Assembly (NCBI GenBank): GCA_963920705.1
Contig: CAWUCO010000205.1
Span: 186,001 to 250,000 of the forward strand
DNA length: 64,000 nt
Reading direction: 5' to 3'
Source of the DNA: Odiellus spinosus
Lineage: Eukaryota > Arthropoda > Arachnida > Opiliones > Phalangiidae
A model generated the notes under the pieces. It did no database searches and had not been told where the DNA came from. It saw nothing but the letters and a program-made list of their open reading frames with translations. A program made the position numbers and the translations under genes. Shown here piece by piece: positions 1-13,100 of the stretch; the first letter of the stretch is position 1; every line of letters starts with the position of its first letter.

Positions 1-1489
1 CGAAAAATTAGGTTATTTGGGCTTAAAACGAAAAATTAGGTTATTTGGGCTTAAAACGAAAAATTTGGTTATTTGGGCTAAATCGACATTTTGGCTGAAA
101 ATGAATATTACGTTTCCTCGTCTAGAAACCAAAAATTAAGTGATTTTTGCTAAAAGTGAAAAATATGTCTTCTGGGCTAAAAATAATAAATGAGGCAATT
201 TTGGCTTAAAACGAAAAATTAGGTTATTTGGGCTTAAAACGAAAAATTAGGTTATTAAGGCTTAAAACGAAAAATTTGGTTATTTGGGCTTAAAACGAAA
301 AATTAGGTTATTTGGGCTTAAAACGAAAAATTAGGTTATTTGGGCTTAAAACGAAAAATTAGGTTATTTGGGCTTAAAACGAAAAATTAGGTTATTTGGG
401 CTTAAAACGAAAAATTAGGTTATTTGGGCTTAAAACGAAAAATTAGGTTATTTGGGCTTAAAACGAAAAATTTGGTTTTTTGGGCTTAAAACGAAAAATT
501 AGGTTATTTGGGCTTAAAAAAACGAAAAATTAGGTTATTTGGGCTTAAAAAGAAAAATTAGGTTATTTGGGCTTAAAACGTAAAATTAGGTTATTTGGGC
601 TTAAAACGAAAAATTATGTTATTTGGGCTTAAAACGACAAATTAGGTTATTTGGGCTTAAAACGAAAAATTAGGTTATTTGGGCTTAAAACGAAAAATTA
701 GGTTATTTGGGCTAAAAACGACATTTTGGCTGAAAATGAATATTACGTTTTCTCGTCTAGAAACCAAAAATTACGTGTTTTTTTCTAAAAATGAAAAATA
801 TGACTTCTGGCCAAAAAATAATAAATAAGGCGATTTTGGCTTAAAACGAAAAATTAGGTTATTTGGGCTTAAAACGAAAAATTAGGTTATTTGGGCTTAA
901 AACGAAAAATTTGGTTATTTGGGCTTAAAACGAAAAATGAGGTTATTTGGGCTTAAAACGAAAAATTAGGTTATTTGGGCTTAAAACGAAAAATTAGGTT
1001 ATTTGGGCTTAAAACGAAAAATTAGGTTATTTGGGCTAAATCGACATTTTGGCTGAAAATGAATATTACTTTTCCTCGTCTAGAAACCAAAAATTAAGTG
1101 ATTTTTGCTAAAAATGAAAAATATGTCTTCTGGGCTAAAAATAATAAAAGAGGCAATTTTGGCTTAAAACGAAAAATTAGGTTATTTGGGCTTAAAACGA
1201 AAATTAGGTTATTTGGGCTTAAAACGAAAAATGATGTTATTTGGGCTTAAAACGAAAAATGAGGTTATTTGGGCTAAAAGCGACATTTTGGCTGAAAATG
1301 AATATTACGTTTCCTCGTCTAGAAACCAAAAATTAAGTGATTTTTGCTAAAAGTGAAAAATATGTCTTCTGGGCTAAAAATAATAAATGAGGCAATTTTG
1401 GCTTAAAACGAAAAATTAGGTTATTTGGGCTTAAAACGAAAAATTAGGTTATTTGGGCTTAAAACGAAAAATTTGGTTATTTGGGCTTA

Positions 1490-2280
1490 AAACGAAAAAT
1501 TTGGTTATTTGGGCTTAAAACGAAAAATTAGGTTATTTGGGCTTAAAACGAAAAATTAGGTTATTTGGGCTTAAAACGAAAAAGTAGGTTATTTGGGCTT
1601 AAAACGAAAAATTAGGTTATTTGGGCTTAAAACGAAAAATTAGGTTATTTGGGCTTAAAAAAACGAAAAATTAGGTTATTTGGGCTTAAAACGAAAAATT
1701 AGGTTATTTGGGCTTAAAACGTAAAATTAGGTTATTTGGGCTTAAAACGAAAAATAATTTTATTTGGGCTTAAAACGAAAAATTAGGTTATTTGGGCCTA
1801 AAACGAAAAATTAGGTTATTTGGGCTTAAAACGAAAAATTAGGTTATTTGGGCTTAAAACGAAAAATTTGGTTATTTGGGCTTAAAACGAAAAATTTGGT
1901 TATTTGGGCTTAAAACGAAAAATTAGGTTATTTGGGCTTAAAACGAAAAATTAGGTTATTTGGGCTAAAAACGAAAAATTAGGTTATTTGGGCTTAAAAC
2001 GAAAAATTAGGTTATTTGGGCTTAAAACGAAAAATTAGGTTATTTGGGCTTAAAAAAACGAAAAATTAGGTTATTTGGGCTTAAAACGAAAAATTAGGTT
2101 ATTTGGGCTTAAAACGTAAAATTAGGTTATTTGGGCTTAAAACGAAAAATTATGTTATTTGGGCTTAAAACGAAAAATTAGGTTATTTGGGCTTAAAACG
2201 AAAAATTAGGTTATTTGGGCCTAAAACGAAAAATTAGGTTATTTGGGCTTAAAACGAAAAATTAGGTTATTTGGGCTTAA
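1490..2280 (+). repeat. 395-bp tandem duplication in left block
   Basis: Two rare monomers, the 31-mer with a seven-A run (1652, 2047) and CGTAAAATTAGG (1720, 2115), recur together at an offset of 395 bp, which is 13 ordinary monomers plus one 31-mer. The same pair also occurs at 511 and 579, 1141 bp upstream. The limits given are approximate because the surrounding monomers are near identical. Confidence 0.8.
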
Positions 2281-2310
2281 AACGAAAAATTAGGTTATTT
2301 TAGCTAAAAA

Positions 2311-3158
2311 CGATATTTTGGCTGAAAATGAATAGTACGTTTTCTCGTCTAGAAACCAAAAATTAAGTGATTTTTGCTAAAAATGAAAAATATATCTTCT
2401 GGGCTAAAAATAATCAATGAAGCGATTTTGGCTTAAAAGGAAAAATTAGGTTATTTGGGCTTAAAACGAAAAATTAGGTTATTTGGGCTTAAAATGAAAA
2501 ATTAGGTTATTTGGGCTAAAAACGACATTTTGGCTGAAAATGAATATTACGTTTTCTCGTCTAGAAACCAAAAATTACGTGATTTTTTCTAAAAATGAAA
2601 AATATGACTTCTGGCCAAAAAATAATAAATAAGGCGATTTTGGCTTAAAACGAAAAATGAGGTTATTTGGGCTTAAAACGAAAAATTAGGTTATTTGGGC
2701 TTAAAACGAAAAATTAGGTTATTTGGGCTTAAAACGAAAAATTAGGTTATTTGGGCTTAAAACGAAAAATTAGGTTATTTTAGCTAAAAACGATATTTTG
2801 GCTGAAAATGAATAGTACGTTTTCTCGTCTAGAAACCAAAAATTAAGTGATTTTTTCTAAAAATTAAAAATATATCTTCTGGGCTAAAAATAATCAATGA
2901 AGCGATTTTGGCTTAAAACGAAAAATTAGGTTATTTGGGCTTAAAACGAAAAATTAGGTTATTTGGGCTTAAAATGAAAAATTTGGTTATTTGGGCTTAA
3001 AACGAAAAATGAGGTTATTTGGGTTTAAAACGACATTTTGGCTGAAAATGAATATTACGTTTTCTCGTCTAGAAACCAAAAATTACGTGATTTTTTCTAA
3101 AAATGAAAAATATGACTTCTGGCCAAAAAATAATAAATAAGGCGATTTTGGCTTAAAA
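2311..3158 (+). repeat. 480/508-bp cassette-pair duplication
   Basis: Cassettes 2311 and 2791 share the private GAATAGTACG and GAAGCG variants and lie exactly 480 bp apart. Their partners 2523 and 3031 share ACGACATTTTGG and TGACTTCTGGCC and lie 508 bp apart. The difference is one 28-bp monomer. A two-cassette unit has therefore duplicated and then gained or lost one monomer. Confidence 0.85.
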
Positions 3159-3300
3159 CGAAAAATTAGGTTATTTGGGCTTAAAACGAAAAATTAGGTT
3201 ATTTGGGCTTAAAACGAAAAATTTGGTTATTTGGGCTTAAAACAAAAAATTAGGTTATTTGGGTTTAAAACGAAAAATTAGGTTATTTGGGCTTAAAACG

Positions 3301-3390
3301 AAAAATTAGGTTATTTGGGCTTAAAACGAAAAATTAGGTTAAGCCCAAATAACCTAATTTTTCGTTTTAAGCCCAAATAACCTAATTTTT
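3301..3390. repeat. left orientation switch: inverted repeat with 40-bp arms
   Basis: Direct monomers run to 3340, ending ATTAGGTT. Reverse monomers start at 3341 with AAGCCCAAAT. Bases 3301-3340 and 3351-3390 are perfect inverted arms of 40 bp around a 10-bp centre (3341-3350). Beyond one mismatch the symmetry continues in degenerate form for roughly another 50 bp. TTA at 3339-3341 can be assigned to either side, a 3-bp microhomology. The perfect arms could form a cruciform or hairpin. Confidence 0.95.
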
Positions 3391-3420
3391 TGTTTTAAGC
3401 CCAAATAACATAATTTTTCG

Positions 3421-3547
3421 TTTTAAGCCAAAATCGCCTTATTTATTATTTTTAGCCCAGAAGACATATTTTTCATTTTTAGAAAAAATCACGTAATTTT
3501 TGGTTTCTAGACGAGAAAACGTAATATTCATTTTCAGCTAAATGTCG
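3421..3547 (-). repeat. first cassette of the inverted block (type B, 127 bp)
   Basis: The five units appear in reverse order: u5 3421-3448, u4 3449-3475, u3 3476-3503, u2 3504-3530 and a 17-nt u1 3531-3547. Type B hallmarks on the top strand are CGCCTTATTT, TAGAAAAAATCACG and AGCTAAATGTCG. The nearest cassette on the other side of the junction (3031-3158) shares the ACGTGATTTTTTCT and AATAAGGCG states, so related subtypes flank the switch. Confidence 0.92.
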
Positions 3548-3840
3548 TTTTTAGCTAAAATAACCTAATTTTTCGTTTTAAGCCCAAATAACCTAATTTT
3601 TCGTTTTAAAACCAAATAACCTAATTTTTCTTTTTAAGCCCAAATAACCTAATTTTTCGTTTTAAGCCCAAATAACCTAATTTTTCGTTTTAAGCCCAAA
3701 TAACCTCATTTTTCGTTTTAAGCCCAAATAACCTAATTTTTCGTTTTAAGCCCAAATAACCTAATTTTTCGTTTTAAGCCCAAATAACCTATTTTTCGTT
3801 TTAAGCCCAAATAACCTAATTTTTCGTTTTAAGCCCAAAT

Positions 3841-6800
3841 AACACAATTTTTCGTTTTAAGCCAAAATCGAATCATTGATTATTTTTAGCCCAGAAGACA
3901 TATTTTTCATTTTTAGCAAAAATCACTTAATTTTTGGTTTCTAGACGAGAAAACGTAATATTCATTTTCAGCCAAAATATCGTTTTTAGCTAAAATAACC
4001 TAATATTTCGTTTTAAGCCCAAATAACCTAATTTTTCGTTTTAAGCCCAAATAACCTAATTTTTCGTTTTAAGCCCAAATAACCTAATTTTTCGTTTTAA
4101 GCCAAAATCGCCTTATTTATTATTTTTAGCCCAGAAGACATATTTTTCATTTTTAGAAAAAATCACGTAATTTTTGGTTTCTAGACGAGAAAACGTAATA
4201 TTCATTTTCAGCCAAAATATCGTTTTTAGCTAAAATAACCTAATTTTTCGTTTTAAGCCCAAATAACATAATTTTTCGTTTTAAAACCAAATAACCTAAT
4301 TTTTCGTTTTAAGCCCAAATAACCTAATTTTTCGTTTTAAGCCCAAATAACCTAATTTTTCGTTTTAAGCCCAAATAACCTAATTTTTTGTTTTAAGCCC
4401 AAATAACATAATTTTTCGTTTTAAGCCCAAATAACCTAATTTTTCGTTTTAAGCCAAAATTGCCTCATTTATTATTTTTAGCCCAGAAGACATATTTTTC
4501 ATTTTTAGCAAAAATCACTTAATTTTTGGTTTCTAGACCATAAAACGTAATATTCATTTTCAGCCAAAATATCGTTTTTAGCTAAAATAACCTAATTTTT
4601 CGTTTTAAGCCCAAATAACCTAATTTTTCGTTTTAAAACCAAATAACCTAATTTTTCGTTTTAAGCCCAAATAACCTAATTTTTCGTTTTAAGCCCAAAT
4701 AACCTAATTTTTCGTTTTAAGCCCAAATAACCTAATTTTTCGTTTTAAGCCCAAATAACCTAATTTTTCGTTTTAAGCCCAAATAACCTAATTTTTCGTT
4801 TTAAGCCCAAATAACCTAATTTTTCGTTTTAAGCCCAAATAACCTAATTTTTCGTTTTAAGCCCAAATAACACAATTTTTCGTTTTAAGCCAAAATCGAA
4901 TCATTGATTATTTTTAGCCCAGAAGACATATTTTTCATTTTTAGCAAAAATCACTTAATTTTTGGTTTCTAGACGAGAAAACGTAATATTCATTTTCAGC
5001 CAAAATATCGTTTTTAGCTAAAATAACCTAATATTTCGTTTTAAGCCCAAATAACCTAATTTTTCGTTTTAAGCCCAAATAACCTAATTTTTCGTTTTAA
5101 GCCCAAATAACCTAATTTTTCGTTTTAAGCCAAAATCGCCTTATTTATTATTTTTAGCCCAGAAGACATATTTTTCATTTTTAGAAAAAATCACGTAATT
5201 TTTGGTTTCTAGACGAGAAAACGTAATATTCATTTTCAGCCAAAATATCGTTTTTAGCTAAAATAACCTAATTTTTCGTTTTAAGCCCAAATAACATAAT
5301 TTTTCGTTTTAAAACCAAATAACCTAATTTTTCGTTTTAAGCCCAAATAACCTAATTTTTCGTTTTAAGCCCAAATAACCTAATTTTTCGTTTTAAGCCC
5401 AAATAACCTAATTTTTTGTTTTAAGCCCAAATAACATAATTTTTCGTTTTAAGCCCAAATAACCTAATTTTTCGTTTTAAGCCAAAATTGCCTCATTTAT
5501 TATTTTTAGCCCAGAAGACATATTTTTCATTTTTAGCAAAAATCACTTAATTTTTGGTTTCTAGACCATAAAACGTAATATTCATTTTCAGCCAAAATAT
5601 CGTTTTTAGCTAAAATAACCTAATTTTTCGTTTTAAGCCCAAATAACCTAATTTTTCGTTTTAAAACCAAATAACCTAATTTTTCGTTTTAAGCCCAAAT
5701 AACCTAATTTTTCGTTTTAAGCCCAAATAACCTAATTTTTCGTTTTAAACCCAAATAACCTAATTTTTCGTTTTAAGCCCAAATAACCTAATTTTTCGTT
5801 TTAAGCCCAAATAACCTAATTTTTCGTTTTAAGCCCAAATAACCTAATTTTTCGTTTTAAGCCCAAATAACACAATTTTTCGTTTTAAGCCAAAATCGAA
5901 TCATTGATTATTTTTAGCCCAGAAGACATATTTTTCATTTTTAGCAAAAATCACTTAATTTTTGGTTTCTAGACGAGAAAACGTAATATTCATTTTCAGC
6001 CAAAATATCGTTTTTAGCTAAAATAACCTAATATTTCGTTTTAAGCCCAAATAACCTAATTTTTCGTTTTAAGCCCAAATAACCTAATTTTTCGTTTTAA
6101 GCCCAAATAACCTAATTTTTCGTTTTAAGCCAAAATCGCCTTATTTATTATTTTTAGCCCAGAAGACATATTTTTCATTTTTAGAAAAAATCACGTAATT
6201 TTTGGTTTCTAGACGAGAAAACGTAATATTCATTTTCAGCCAAAATATCGTTTTTAGCTAAAATAACCTAATTTTTCGTTTTAAGCCCAAATAACATAAT
6301 TTTTCGTTTTAAAACCAAATAACCTAATTTTTCGTTTTAAGCCCAAATAACCTAATTTTTCGTTTTAAGCCCAAATAACCTAATTTTTCGTTTTAAGCCC
6401 AAATAACCTAATTTTTCGTTTTAAGCCCAAATAACCAAATTTTTCGTTTTAAGCCCAAATAACATAATTTTTCGTTTTAAGCCAAAATCGCCTTATTTAT
6501 TATTTTTAGCCCAGAAGACATATTTTTCATTTTTAGAAAAAATCACGTAATTTTTGGTTTCTAGACGAGAAAACGTAATATTCATTTTCAGCTAAATGTC
6601 GTTTTTAGCTAAAATAACCTAATTTTTCGTTTTAAGCCCAAATAACATAATTTTTCGTTTTAAGCCCAAATAACCTAATTTTTCGTTTTAAGCCCAAATA
6701 ACCTAATTTTTCGTTTTAAGCCCAAATAACCTAATTTTTCGTTTTAAGCCCAAATAACCTAATTTTTCGTTTTAAGCCCAAATAACCTAATTTTTCGTTT

Positions 6801-6870
6801 TAAGCCCAAATAACCTAATTTTTCGTTTTAAGCCCAAATAACCTAATTTTTCGTTTTAAGCCCAAATAAC
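3841..6870 (-). repeat. three tandem copies of a 1.0-kb higher-order unit
   Basis: The marker AACACAATTTTTCG followed by a type A cassette starts at 3841, 4869 and 5869, giving periods of 1028 and 1000 bp that differ by one monomer. Each full copy runs through an A, a B and a third cassette. That third cassette carries the rare CTAGACCATAAAACG state at 4533 and 5561, 1028 bp apart. The third copy breaks off after its B cassette (6204). Confidence 0.88.
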
Positions 6871-9800
6871 CTAATATTTCGTTTTAAGCCCAAATAACCT
6901 AATTTTTCGTTTTAAGCCCAAATAACCAAATTTTTCGTTTTAAGCCAAAAAACCTAATTTTTCGTTTTAAGCCAAAATAACCTAATTTTTCGTTTTAAGC
7001 CCAAATAACCTAATTTTTCGTTTTAAGCCCGAATAACCTAATTTTTCGTTTTAAGCCCAAATAACCTAATTTTTCGTTTTAAGCCCAAATAACCTAATTT
7101 TTCGTTTTAAGCCCAAATTACCAAATTTTTCGTTTTAAGCCAAAATCGCCTCATTTATTATTTTTAGCCCAGAAGACATATTTTTCATTTTTAGCAAAAA
7201 TCACTTCATTTTTGGTTTCTAGATGAGAAAACGTAATATTCATTTTCAACCAAAATATCATTTTTAGCTAAAATAACCTAATTTTTAGTTTTAAGCCCAA
7301 ATAACCTAATTTTTCGTTTTAAGCCAAAAAACCTAATTTCGTTTTAAGCCAAAATAACCTAATTTTTCGTTTTAAGCCAAAATCGAATCATTGATTATTT
7401 TTAGCCCAGAAGACATATTTTTCATTTTTAGCAAAAATCACTTAATTTTTGGTTTCTAGACGAGAAAACGTAATATTCATTTTCAGCCAAAATATCGTTT
7501 TTAGCTAAAATAACCTAATTTTTCGTTTTAAGCCCAAATAACCTAATTTTTCGTTTTAAAACCAAATAACCTAATTTTTCGTTTTAAGCCAAAATCGCCT
7601 CATTTATTATTTTTAGCCCAGAAGACATATTTTTCATTTTTAGCAAAAATCACTTCATTTTTGGTTTCTAGATGAGAAAACGTAATATTCATTTTCAACC
7701 AAAATATTGTTTTTAGCTAAAATAACCTAATTTTTAGTTTTAAGCCCAAATAACCAAATTTTTCGTTTTAAGCCCAAATAATTTAATTTTTCGTTTTAAG
7801 CCAAAATCGCCTCATTTATTATTTTTAGCCCAGAAGACATATTTTTATTTTTAGCAAAAATCACTTAATTTTTGGTTTCTAGACGAGAAAACGTAATATT
7901 CATTTTCAGCCAAAATATCGTTTTTAGCTAAAATAACCTAATTTTTCGTTTTAAGCCCAAATAACCTAATTTTTCGTTTTAAAACCAAATAACCTAATTT
8001 TTCGTTTTAAGCCCAAATAACCTAATTTTTCGTTTTAAGCCCAAATAACCTAATTTTTCGTTTTAAGCCAAAAAACCTAATTTTTCGTTTTAAGCCCAAA
8101 TAACCTAATTTTTCGTTTTAAGCCCAAATAACCTAATTTTTCGTTTTAAGCCAAAATCGCCTTATTTATTATTTTTAGCCCAGAAGACATATTTTTCATT
8201 TTTAGAAAAAATCACGTAATTTTTGGTTTCTAGACGAGAAAACGTAATATTCATTTTCAGCCAAAATATCGTTTTTAGCTAAAATAACCTAATTTTTCGT
8301 TTTAAGCCCAAATAACATAATTTTTCGTTTTAAAACCAAATAACCTAATTTTTCGTTTTAAGCCCAAATAACCTAATTTTTCGTTTTAAGCCCAAATAAC
8401 CTAATTTTTCGTTTTAAGCCCAAATAACCTAATTTTTCGTTTTAAGCCCAAATAACCAAATTTTTCGTTTTAAGCCCAAATAACATAATTTTTCGTTTTA
8501 AGCCAAAATCGCCTTATTTATTATTTTTAGCCCAGAAGACATATTTTTCATTTTTAGAAAAAATCACGTAATTTTTGGTTTCTAGACGAGAAAACGTAAT
8601 ATTCATTTTCAGCTAAATGTCGTTTTTAGCTAAAATAACCTAATTTTTCGTTTTAAGCCCAAATAACATAATTTTTCGTTTTAAGCCCAAATAACCTAAT
8701 TTTTCGTTTTAAGCCCAAATAACCTAATTTTTCGTTTTAAGCCCAAATAACCTAATTTTTCGTTTTAAGCCCAAATAACCTAATTTTTCGTTTTAAGCCC
8801 AAATAACCTAATTTTTCGTTTTAAGCCCAAATAACCTAATTTTTCGTTTTAAGCCCAAATAACCTAATTTTTCGTTTTAAGCCCAAATAACCTAATATTT
8901 CGTTTTAAGCCCAAATAACCTAATTTTTCGTTTTAAGCCCAAATAACCAAATTTTTCGTTTTAAGCCAAAAAACCTAATTTTTCGTTTTAAGCCAAAATA
9001 ACCTAATTTTTCGTTTTAAGCCCAAATAACCTAATTTTTCGTTTTAAGCCCGAATAACCTAATTTTTCGTTTTAAGCCCAAATAACCTAATTTTTCGTTT
9101 TAAGCCCAAATAACCTAATTTTTCGTTTTAAGCCCAAATTACCAAATTTTTCGTTTTAAGCCAAAATCGCCTCATTTATTATTTTTAGCCCAGAAGACAT
9201 ATTTTTCATTTTTAGCAAAAATCACTTCATTTTTGGTTTCTAGATGAGAAAACGTAATATTCATTTTCAACCAAAATATCATTTTTAGCTAAAATAACCT
9301 AATTTTTAGTTTTAAGCCCAAATAACCTAATTTTTCGTTTTAAGCCAAAAAACCTAATTTCGTTTTAAGCCAAAATAACCTAATTTTTCGTTTTAAGCCA
9401 AAATCGAATCATTGATTATTTTTAGCCCAGAAGACATATTTTTCATTTTTAGCAAAAATCACTTAATTTTTGGTTTCTAGACGAGAAAACGTAATATTCA
9501 TTTTCAGCCAAAATATCGTTTTTAGCTAAAATAACCTAATTTTTCGTTTTAAGCCCAAATAACCTAATTTTTCGTTTTAAAACCAAATAACCTAATTTTT
9601 CGTTTTAAGCCAAAATCGCCTCATTTATTATTTTTAGCCCAGAAGACATATTTTTCATTTTTAGCAAAAATCACTTCATTTTTGGTTTCTAGATGAGAAA
9701 ACGTAATATTCATTTTCAACCAAAATATTGTTTTTAGCTAAAATAACCTAATTTTTAGTTTTAAGCCCAAATAACCAAATTTTTCGTTTTAAGCCCAAAT

Positions 9801-10117
9801 AATTTAATTTTTCGTTTTAAGCCAAAATCGCCTCATTTATTATTTTTAGCCCAGAAGACATATTTTTATTTTTAGCAAAAATCACTTAATTTTTGGTTTC
9901 TAGACGAGAAAACGTAATATTCATTTTCAGCCAAAATATCGTTTTTAGCTAAAATAACCTAATTTTTCGTTTTAAGCCCAAATAACCTAATTTTTCGTTT
10001 TAAAACCAAATAACCTAATTTTTCGTTTTAAGCCCAAATAACCTAATTTTTCGTTTTAAGCCCAAATAACCTAATTTTTCGTTTTAAGCCAAAAAACCTA
10101 ATTTTTCGTTTTAAGCC
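6076..10117 (-). repeat. 2021-bp tandem duplication
   Basis: Copy 1 is about 6076-8096 and copy 2 about 8097-10117. Marker pairs at an offset of 2021 bp: CCTTATTT at 6139/8160, GCCCGAATAA at 7027/9048, cassettes 6204/8224, 6556/8578, 7214/9236, 7451/9472, 7663/9684 and 7874/9896. The odd sites I compared (CTAATATTTCG, ACCAAATT, CTAGATGAG) match in both. The copies diverge near 8096/10117, where GCCCAAATAACC is replaced by GCCAAAATAACC. Confidence 0.9.
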
Positions 10118-13100
10118 AAAATAACCTAATTTTTCGTTTTAAGCCCAAATAACCTAATTTTTCGTTTTAAGCCAAAATCGCCTCATTTATTATTTTTAGC
10201 CCAGAAGACATATTTTTCATTTTTAGCAAAAATCACTTAATTTTTGGTTTCTAGACGAGAAAACGTAATATTCATTTTCAGCCAAAATATCGTTTTTAGC
10301 TAAAATAACCTAATTTTTCGTTTTAAGCCCAAATAACCTAATTTTTCGTTTTAAGCCAAAAAACCTAATTTTTCGTTTTAAGCCAAAATAACCTAATTTT
10401 TCGTTTTAAGCCAAAATCGAATCATTGATTATTTTTAGCCCAGAAGACATATTTTTCATTTTTAGCAAAAATCACTTAATTTTTGGTTTCTAGACGAGAA
10501 AACGTAATATTCATTTTCAGCCAAAATATCGTTTTTAGCTAAAATAACCTAATTTTTCGTTTTAAGCCCAAATAACCTAATTTTTCGTTTTAAAACCAAA
10601 TAACCTAATTTTTCGTTTTAAGCCCAAATAACCTAATTTTTCGTTTTAAGCCCAAATAACCTAATTTTTCGTTTTAAGCCAAAAAACCTAATTTTTCGTT
10701 TTAAGCCCAAATAACCTAATTTTTCGTTTTAAGCCCAAATAACACAATTTTTCGTTTTAAGCCAAAATCGAATCATTGATTATTTTTAGCCCAGAAGACA
10801 TATTTTTCATTTTTAGCAAAAATCACTTAATTTTTGGTTTCTAGACGAGAAAACGTAATATTCATTTTCAGCCAAAATATCGTTTTTAGCTAAAATAACC
10901 TAATATTTCGTTTTAAGCCCAAATAACCTAATTTTTCGTTTTAAGCCCAAATAACCTAATTTTTCGTTTTAAGCCCAAATAACCTAATTTTTCGTTTTAA
11001 GCCCAAATAACCTAATTTTTCGTTTTAAGCCCAAATAACATAATTTTTCGTTTTAAGCCAAAATCGCCTTATTTATTATTTTTTGCCCAGAAGACATATT
11101 TTTCATTTTTAGAAAAAATCACGTAATTTTTGGTTTCTAGACGAGAAAACGTAATATTCATTTTCAGCTAAATGTCGTTTTTAGCTAAAATAACCTAATT
11201 TTTCGTTTTAAGCCCAAATAACACAATTTTTCGTTTTAAGCCAAAATCGAATCATTGATTATTTTTAGCCCAGAAGACATATTTTTCATTTTTAGCAAAA
11301 ATCACTTAATTTTTGGTTTCTAGACGAGAAAACGTAATATTCATTTTCAGCCAAAATATCGTTTTTAGCTAAAATAACCTAATTTTTCGTTTTAAGCCCA
11401 AATAACCTAATTTTTCGTTTTAAGCCAAAAAACCTAATTTTTCGTTTTAAGCCAAAATAACCTAATTTTTCGTTTTAAGCCAAAATCGAATCATTGATTA
11501 TTTTTAGCCCAGAAGACATATTTTTCATTTTTAGCAAAAATCACTTAATTTTTGGTTTCTAGACGAGAAAACGTAATATTCATTTTCAGCCAAAATATAG
11601 TTTTTAGCTAAAATAACCTAATTTTTCGTTTTAAGCCCAAATAACCTAATTTTTCGTTTTAAAACCAAATAACCTAATTTTTCGTTTTAAAACCAAATAA
11701 CCTAATTTTTCGTTTTAAGCCCAAATAACCTAATTTTTCGTTTTAAGCCCAAATAACCTAATTTTTCGTTTTAAGCCAAAAAACCTAATTTTTCGTTTTA
11801 AGCCCAAATAACCTAATTTTTCGTTTTAAGCCCATATAACACAATTTTTCGTTTTAAGCCAAAATCGAATCATTGATTATTTTTAGCCCAGAAGACATAT
11901 TTTTCATTTTTAGCAAAAATCACTTAATTTTTGGTTTCTAGACGAGAAAACGTAATATTCATTTTCAGCCAAAATATCGTTTTTAGCTAAAATAACCTAA
12001 TATTTCGTTTTAAGCCCAAATAACCTAATTTTTCGTTTTAAGCCCAAATAACCTAATTTTTCGTTTTAAGCCCAAATAACCTAATTTTTCGTTTTAAGCC
12101 CAAATAACATAATTTTTCGTTTTAAGCCAAAATCGCCTTATTTATTATTTTTAGCCCAGAAGACATATTTTTCATTTTTAGAAAAAATCACGTAATTTTT
12201 GGTTTCTAGACGAGAAAACGTAATATTCATTTTCAGCTAAATGTCGTTTTTAGCTAAAATAACCTAATTTTTCGTTTTAAGCCCAAATAACATAATTTTT
12301 CGTTTTAAGCCCAAATAACATAATTTTTCGTTTTAAGCCCAAATAACCTAATTTTTCGTTTTAAGCCCAAATAACCTAATTTTTCGTTTTAAGCCCAAAT
12401 AACACAATTTTTCGTTTTAAGCCCAAATAACACAATTTTTCGTTTTAAGCCCAAATAACCTAATTTTTCGTTTTAAGCCCAAATAACACAATTTTTCGTT
12501 TTAAGCCCAAATAACACAATTTTTCGTTTTAAGCCCAAATAACACAATTTTTCGTTTTAAGCCAAAATCGAATCATTGATTATTTTTAGCCCAGAAGACA
12601 TATTTTTCATTTTTAGCAAAAATCACTTAATTTTTGGTTTCTAGACGAGAAAACGTAATATTCATTTTCAGCCAAAATATCGTTTTTAGCTAAAATAACT
12701 TAATTTTTCGTTTTAAGCCCAAATAACCTAATTTTTCGTTTTAAAACCAAATAACCTAATTTTTCGTTTTAAGCCCAAATAACCTAATTTTTCGTTTTAA
12801 GCCCAAATAACCTAATTTTTCGTTTTAAGCCCAAATAACCTAATTTTTCGTTTTAAGCCCAAATAACCTAATTTTTCGTTTTAAGCCCAAATAACCTAAT
12901 TTTTCGTTTTAAGCCCAAATAACACAATTTTTCGTTTTAAGCCCAAATAACACAATTTTTCGTTTTAAGCCAAAATCGAATCATTGATTATTTTTAGCCC
13001 AGAAGACATATTTTTCATTTTTAGCAAAAATCACTTAATTTTTGGTTTCTAGACGAGAAAACGTAATATTCATTTTCAGCCAAAATATCTTTTTAGCTAA

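Larger units (their letters stand above)
84..3158 (+). repeat. eight complete cassettes of the left block
   Basis: Complete 128-bp cassettes lie at 84-211, 719-846, 1042-1169, 1281-1408, 2311-2438, 2523-2650, 2791-2918 and 3031-3158; all eight are exactly 128 bp. Those at 84, 1042 and 1281 share a TTTCCTCGTCTAGA variant not noticed elsewhere. Those at 719, 2523 and 3031 carry ACGTGATTTTTTCT (ACGTG at 719) and TGACTTCTGGCC. Those at 2311 and 2791 carry GAATAGTACG and TCAATGAAGCG. Three subtypes thus alternate in 3.3 kb. The spaces between them are ordinary 28-bp monomers. Confidence 0.95.
1..3340 (+). repeat. 28-bp satellite array, left direct-orientation block
   Basis: Tandem 28-bp monomers run without interruption, each beginning CGAAAAATTAGG and ending GGGCTTAAAA, broken only by eight 128-bp cassettes. 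Common variants change ATTAGG to ATTTGG, ATGAGG or ATTATG. A few monomers have altered length, such as 31-mers with three extra A residues near 511, 1652 and 2047. The monomer has stop triplets TAG at 9-11 and TAA at 24-26; because 28 is not divisible by 3, successive copies close all three frames within 84 bp. The reverse strand is closed the same way. No gene, RNA gene or transposon is visible. The array already runs at base 1, so its left edge lies outside the window. The family is unrecognised; the repeat call itself is certain. Confidence 0.98.

Noticed and set aside
3301-3390. Intrinsic terminator or regulatory hairpin at the palindrome
   Set aside because: The symmetry is fully explained by the satellite switching strand; there is no gene beside it.
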